Part shown: positions 5,809 through 8,655 of the stretch, piece by piece
Numbering within the stretch: the first letter of the stretch is position 1
Layout of the letters: each line of letters begins with the position of its first letter
Assembly (NCBI GenBank): GCA_937890735.1
Contig: CALACZ010000211.1
Coordinates: 1 to 8,655 of the forward strand
Direction: 5' to 3'
Source: an uncultured Bacillota bacterium
GTDB taxonomy: Bacteria > Bacillota > Clostridia > Oscillospirales > Oscillospiraceae
Length of the DNA: 8,655 nt
Notes under the pieces: model-generated
What the model saw: only the letters and a program-made list of their open reading frames with translations
Told to the model about the DNA's origin: nothing
Database searches by the model: none
Program-made: the position numbers and the translations under genes

Positions 5809-5859
5809 GAAGTGGAGCAAAGTGGTGCTCCTGTGCACTAAAGTGGAGCGAAAGCGGGG
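5809..5859 (+). promoter_or_regulatory. MraZ-binding repeats (operator) in the mraZ leader
   Basis: Copies of an AAGTGG-type unit: GAAGTGGAGC (5809-5818), AAAGTGGTGC (5819-5828), AAAGTGGAGC (5840-5849) and a diverged GAAAGCGGGG (5850-5859). AAGTGG/AAGCGG begins at 5810, 5820, 5841 and 5852, steps of 10, 21 and 11, so all lie on about the same DNA face. MraZ binds tandem TGGGN or AAAGTG-type repeats upstream of its own operon in other bacteria (established). Placement at the transcription start implies repression by occlusion (inference). Confidence 0.75.
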
Positions 5860-5868
5860 TGAGAGGGA

Positions 5869-6285
5869 ATGTTCGGCAAGTACAAGCACACGGTCGATCC
5901 GAAGGGTCGTCTGTTCGTTCCCTCCAAGCTGCGCGAGGAGCTCGGCGACGCGTTTTATGTCACGCTGGGGCTGGATCACTGCCTGTCGGTTTACACGGAA
6001 AGCGGCTGGCAGAGCATCCTCGACCGCTACAACGCGCTGCCCATTTCGCAGGCACGCAAAATGCGTTTCCTGTTTGCCAACGCCGCCAAGTGCGAGCCGG
6101 ACAAGCAGGGGCGCTTTCTCATCCCCGCGGAGCTGCGGCAGTACGCCGGGCTTCAGCAGGAGGTCACATTCATCGGGCAGGGCGGTCACGCCGAGATCTG
6201 GGACAGCGAGGCGTATGATGAGCTCGAGCGCCAGACGCTCACGCCGGAGAATCTGACGGCGGCGATGGAGGAGCTGGGCTTCTGA
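5869..6285 (+). CDS. mraZ: Transcriptional regulator MraZ
   Basis: A 138-residue protein made of two AbrB/SpoVT-like swapped-hairpin half-domains, each marked by a D-x-x-GR signature: HTVDPKGRLFVP (residues 7-18) and EPDKQGRFLIP (about 75-86). MraZ is the conserved first gene of the division and cell wall (dcw) cluster. It forms ring-shaped oligomers that bind repeated operator units in front of the operon and adjust its expression. The start has GGGGTG (5856-5861) as ribosome site seven bases upstream, overlapping the last operator repeat. The stop TGA overlaps the rsmH ATG by one base (TGATG), so translation is coupled. Length and motifs are normal. Confidence 0.97.
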   Translation: MFGKYKHTVDPKGRLFVPSKLREELGDAFYVTLGLDHCLSVYTESGWQSILDRYNALPISQARKMRFLFANAAKCEPDKQGRFLIPAELRQYAGLQQEVTFIGQGGHAEIWDSEAYDELERQTLTPENLTAAMEELGF

Positions 6286-7220
6286 TGGGCTTTGAACATA
6301 CCTCCGTGCTGCTGCACGAGTGCATCGAGGCGCTGAATATCCAGCCGGACGGCATTTATCTGGACGGGACGCTCGGCGGCGCGGGGCACTCGCTGGAGAT
6401 CTGCAAGCGGCTGTCGCCTCACGGGCGGCTGATCGGCATCGACCGCGACGAGGTCGCGCTGAAGGCGGCGGGCGAGCGCCTGCGGCTGTACAGTGACCGC
6501 GTGACGCTGGTGCACGATAATTTTGAAAATCTGGCGGCTGTTCTGAGCCGCCTGGGCATCCCGGCGGTGGACGGGATGCTGTTTGACTTAGGCGTATCGT
6601 CTCCGCAGCTCGACGACGCGGAACGCGGCTTTTCGTATATGGCGGACGCGCCGCTCGATATGCGCATGGACCGCACGAGCGCGCTGACGGCGCACGATGT
6701 GGTGAACCAGTATCCGCGCGAGGAGCTGCGGCGCATTCTCTCGGTGTACGGCGAGGAGCGCTACGCGGCGCGCATCGCCGCTGCGATCGAGCGGGCGCGC
6801 TCCGACCACTCCATCGACACGACGGGCGAGCTGGTGCAGATCATCAAAAGCGCCATGCCCGCGGCGGCGCTGCGCGAAAAGCAGCACCCGGCAAAGCGCA
6901 GCTTTCAGGCGATCCGCATTGCGGTCAATGACGAGCTGGGCGCGGTGGAGCGCATGATGCAGGCGGCGGTCGATCGTCTGAATCCCGGCGGGCGGCTGGC
7001 GGTCATCACGTTCCATTCGCTGGAGGATCGCATCGTCAAAAACGCGATGAACGAGGCGGCGCAGGGCTGCACCTGCCCGAAGGAATTTCCCGTATGCGTC
7101 TGCGGCAAAACGCCGCGCGTGCGGATACTCAGCCGCAAGCCCATTCTGTCCTCCGCGCAGGAGCTGGCGGAAAATCCCCGCGCACGCAGCGCGAAGCTCC
7201 GCGTGGCGGAAAAAATCTGA
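6285..7220 (+). CDS. rsmH: 16S rRNA (cytosine-1402-N4)-methyltransferase
   Basis: A 311-residue SAM-dependent methyltransferase (MraW family) that methylates N4 of C1402 in the 16S rRNA P-site region. It starts MGFEHTSVLLHECIEALNI. It shows the SAM-binding LDGTLGGAGHS (26-36), FDLGVSSPQLD (100-110) followed by RGFSY and PLDMRMD (123-129), HPAKRSFQAIRIAVNDEL (201-218) and FHSLEDRIVK (243-252), then a cysteine-rich CTCPKEFPVCVCGK segment and the conserved SRKPI near the end. The start overlaps the mraZ stop by one base. It is complete, with normal length and order. It acts on the same nucleotide as RsmI, which is encoded upstream on the other strand. Confidence 0.97.
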   Translation: MGFEHTSVLLHECIEALNIQPDGIYLDGTLGGAGHSLEICKRLSPHGRLIGIDRDEVALKAAGERLRLYSDRVTLVHDNFENLAAVLSRLGIPAVDGMLFDLGVSSPQLDDAERGFSYMADAPLDMRMDRTSALTAHDVVNQYPREELRRILSVYGEERYAARIAAAIERARSDHSIDTTGELVQIIKSAMPAAALREKQHPAKRSFQAIRIAVNDELGAVERMMQAAVDRLNPGGRLAVITFHSLEDRIVKNAMNEAAQGCTCPKEFPVCVCGKTPRVRILSRKPILSSAQELAENPRARSAKLRVAEKI

Positions 7221-7244
7221 GCTTGAGAAAAGGAGGGTGCGCAT

Positions 7245-7784
7245 ATGGCTGACGAACGCTATTACAGAACGAGCGGCGCGGCGGCGTATGACGCCTACTC
7301 TCCGTACAATAACAACACCGCGCGTCCTCTTCCGCGGCAGCCGCAGGGTCTGCCGGAGGAGCGTCCGCTCCCGCAGCGCGAGCAGCGCGTCAAGGCGAAA
7401 ACCGCCGTTGCGCCGTTTACACTGCTGGGCGTGGTGACGGTGGTGTGTATGCTGGTACTGGTCGTTTTCGGCTATGTGCAGCTGTTTGAGGCAAGCGACA
7501 ATGTATCGAAGCTGGAGACGAAGCTCCAGTCGCTCCAGCAGGAGCACGCGATGCTCGAGAGCAAGTATGAGGGGCGCATCGACCTGGAGCAGATCGAAAA
7601 GCGCGCCGGAGAGCTGGGGCTGCGGCTGCCGACGTCGGAGCAGACCGTGTATCTGAACCTGTCCGGGAGCGACCGGGCGGAAATTTATCACGAGGAAAAA
7701 ACAAGTGTGCTGGGCGAGATCATCGGCGCGGTGGAGCAGAGCATTTCCGACCTCATCGCATATCTGCGTCCGGCGGCAGCATAA
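7245..7784 (+). CDS. ftsL: FtsL-like cell division protein
   Basis: A 179-residue bitopic membrane protein. The cytoplasmic N-terminus (1-55) is rich in Tyr, Asn, Pro and Gln and low in conservation. A single transmembrane segment follows (about 56-80, APFTLLGVVTVVCMLVLVVFGYVQLF), then an extracytoplasmic coiled coil (about 82-108, SKLETKLQSLQQEH), and IDLEQIEKRAGELGLRLPTSEQTVYL, the usual end of FtsL/DivIC-type proteins. FtsL joins DivIB/FtsQ and DivIC/FtsB to hold and activate FtsW and the septal PBP. Position between rsmH and a class B PBP supports FtsL. AGGAGG (7231-7236) lies eight bases before the ATG, 24 bases after rsmH. About 40 residues after residue 140 extend beyond the usual FtsL core. 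Sequence divergence makes the symbol positional. Confidence 0.82.
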   Translation: MADERYYRTSGAAAYDAYSPYNNNTARPLPRQPQGLPEERPLPQREQRVKAKTAVAPFTLLGVVTVVCMLVLVVFGYVQLFEASDNVSKLETKLQSLQQEHAMLESKYEGRIDLEQIEKRAGELGLRLPTSEQTVYLNLSGSDRAEIYHEEKTSVLGEIIGAVEQSISDLIAYLRPAAA

Positions 7785-7820
7785 ATTCTACGGGTGACCG
7801 GCTGCACAAATAGAGTTTGG

Positions 7821-7860
7821 CAAGGACGGTCGGATAGGATTTGACCGTCCTTGTTCTTCT
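7821..7860 (+). terminator. Terminator-like hairpin between ftsL and the PBP gene
   Basis: CAAGGACGGTC (7821-7831) and GACCGTCCTTG (7843-7853) form a perfect 11-bp stem with an 11-base loop, followed by TTCTTCT (7854-7860). The U-tract is interrupted, so read-through or conditional termination inside the operon is likely. GACCG at 7796-7800 could compete for CGGTC at 7827-7831 and open the stem. Confidence 0.55.
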
Positions 7861-7879
7861 CATCGGGAAAGGTTTTTCT

Positions 7880-8655
7880 ATGGCATTGAGAGTGATCCGT
7901 CCGGGCGACCGGGCTTCCAAAAAGCGCCCCGCGCGCACAGACCGCAAGCTGATGAACCGCAAGGTGCAGAAGCGGATGCTGATCCTGATGGCGATCTGCC
8001 TGGTGGTGGGGTTTCTGCCGGTATCGGCACGGCTGTACCAGCTGATGGTCATCGACCACGACCAGTACGAGGAGATGGCGATCCGCAACCAGACGCGCAA
8101 TATGTCGCTGCCCGCGCAGCGCGGGCTGATCTACGACCGCAATATGAATATCCTTGCCGCGTCCACCACGGTGGAGACGGTGTTCATCGATCCCAACATG
8201 ATCGCGAAAAAAATGAGCGATAAAAATAATCCCGATCCCGACCTGCTGAATAAGATCGCGACGGGACTGTCGGAAATTCTGGAGGACGTGACGCCGGAGT
8301 TCGTCTACAAGCAGGCGGAGGATACGAAGTACCAGTACAAGGTCATTGCCAAGAAGGTGTCGGAGGACACGGCGGACAAGGTGCGCGCGTTTATCAGCGA
8401 AAACGACATCGTGGGCGTGAATCTGGAATCGGACGCGCAGCGCTACTACCCGTATTCGTCACTGGCGGCGCAGGTGCTGGGCTTTATCAGCGAGGATAAC
8501 CGCGGTACGGAGGGCATCGAGTCGTACTATGACAGCGACTTACAGGGTACGAGCGGCAAGATCGTGACCACGCGCGGCAACGGCGGGTCGGAAATGCTCT
8601 ACACCTATGAAAAATACTACGACGCGTCCGACGGCGACAGCCTGGTGCTGACGCT
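7880..8655 (+). CDS. Class B penicillin-binding protein (FtsI/SpoVD type), N-terminal part
   Basis: The frame is open from ATG 7880 to the window edge, giving 258 codons and no stop. A basic cytoplasmic N-terminus (1-32) precedes a single transmembrane segment (about 33-56, MLILMAICLVVGFLPVSARLYQLM), then QYEEMAIRNQTRNMSLPAQRGLIYDRN (62-88), with the RG-x-I-x-DRN signature of the class B PBP dimerisation domain, and later AAQVLGFISEDNRGTEGIESYYDSDLQG, the typical approach to the transpeptidase domain. Class B PBPs cross-link septal peptidoglycan with FtsW. The catalytic serine region and any PASTA domains lie beyond the window, so division FtsI/PBP2B cannot be separated from sporulation SpoVD. 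AAAGG (7868-7872) is seven bases before the ATG. The gap after ftsL is 95 bases and holds a hairpin. Confidence 0.92.
   Translation, partial: MALRVIRPGDRASKKRPARTDRKLMNRKVQKRMLILMAICLVVGFLPVSARLYQLMVIDHDQYEEMAIRNQTRNMSLPAQRGLIYDRNMNILAASTTVETVFIDPNMIAKKMSDKNNPDPDLLNKIATGLSEILEDVTPEFVYKQAEDTKYQYKVIAKKVSEDTADKVRAFISENDIVGVNLESDAQRYYPYSSLAAQVLGFISEDNRGTEGIESYYDSDLQGTSGKIVTTRGNGGSEMLYTYEKYYDASDGDSLVLT

Noticed and set aside
6588..7691. A 367-codon open frame on the minus strand across rsmH and ftsL
   Set aside because: It spans two real genes and their gap in antisense, has no recognisable domain, and shows Arg/Leu/His-rich shadow composition.
1..8655. Insertion sequence, phage, CRISPR, toxin-antitoxin, tRNA or novel defence system
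   Set aside because: No transposase, integrase, spaced repeats, cloverleaf or defence-gene signatures were seen; every long gene fits a known housekeeping or sporulation family with even base composition.

Overview
The window looks like chromosome of a GC-rich, endospore-forming member of the Clostridia, probably Oscillospiraceae/Ruminococcaceae-like. That placement is inferred from spmA/spmB, a clostridial-type AbrB with a zinc-ribbon tail, ClpC with a UVR motif, and the Gram-positive division-gene order mraZ-rsmH-ftsL-PBP. The genus cannot be fixed from sequence reading alone. No mobile element, CRISPR array, tRNA or rRNA was seen.

Layout. Positions 1-759 (minus) hold the start of spmB (cut by the window edge) and all of spmA, overlapping by ATGA. 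Positions 760-961 are a divergent AT-rich control region with an inverted repeat and a possible Spo0A box in front of abrB (962-1207, plus). AbrB converges on rsmI, and one strong bidirectional terminator lies between them. Positions 1269-3068 (minus) carry a 2[4Fe-4S] ferredoxin of only 56 aa, trmN6 and rsmI. A 17-bp-arm palindrome separates the ferredoxin from trmN6. The trmN6-rsmI-abrB neighbourhood matches the yabB-yabC-abrB group known from Bacillus.

Positions 3069-3233 are a compact divergent promoter region serving the ferredoxin (minus) and a complete stand-alone clpC (3234-5591, plus). A GAAAAATGC direct repeat 32 bp apart touches both promoters. No CtsR or CIRCE operator is visible. 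Positions 5592-5868 contain a post-clpC hairpin, a GAAC-N4-GTTC site resembling a Gram-positive LexA box, a sigma-A-type promoter, and a helically phased set of AAGTGG-type repeats that should be the MraZ autoregulatory operator. The dcw division operon then starts: mraZ, rsmH (1-nt overlap), ftsL and the first 258 codons of a class B penicillin-binding protein. A terminator-like hairpin lies between ftsL and the PBP gene.

How the genes work together. The dcw genes couple a transcriptional regulator, ribosome maturation and the septal peptidoglycan machinery. RsmI and RsmH, about 4 kb apart, are the two enzymes that act on the same 16S rRNA nucleotide, C1402. ClpC is a ClpP-partner unfoldase, and AbrB plus SpmA/SpmB point to a sporulating life cycle. 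The protein-coding content is conventional. The less explained material is regulatory: the MraZ repeats, the LexA-like site, the shared repeat at the ferredoxin/clpC promoters, and the intra-operon hairpin.
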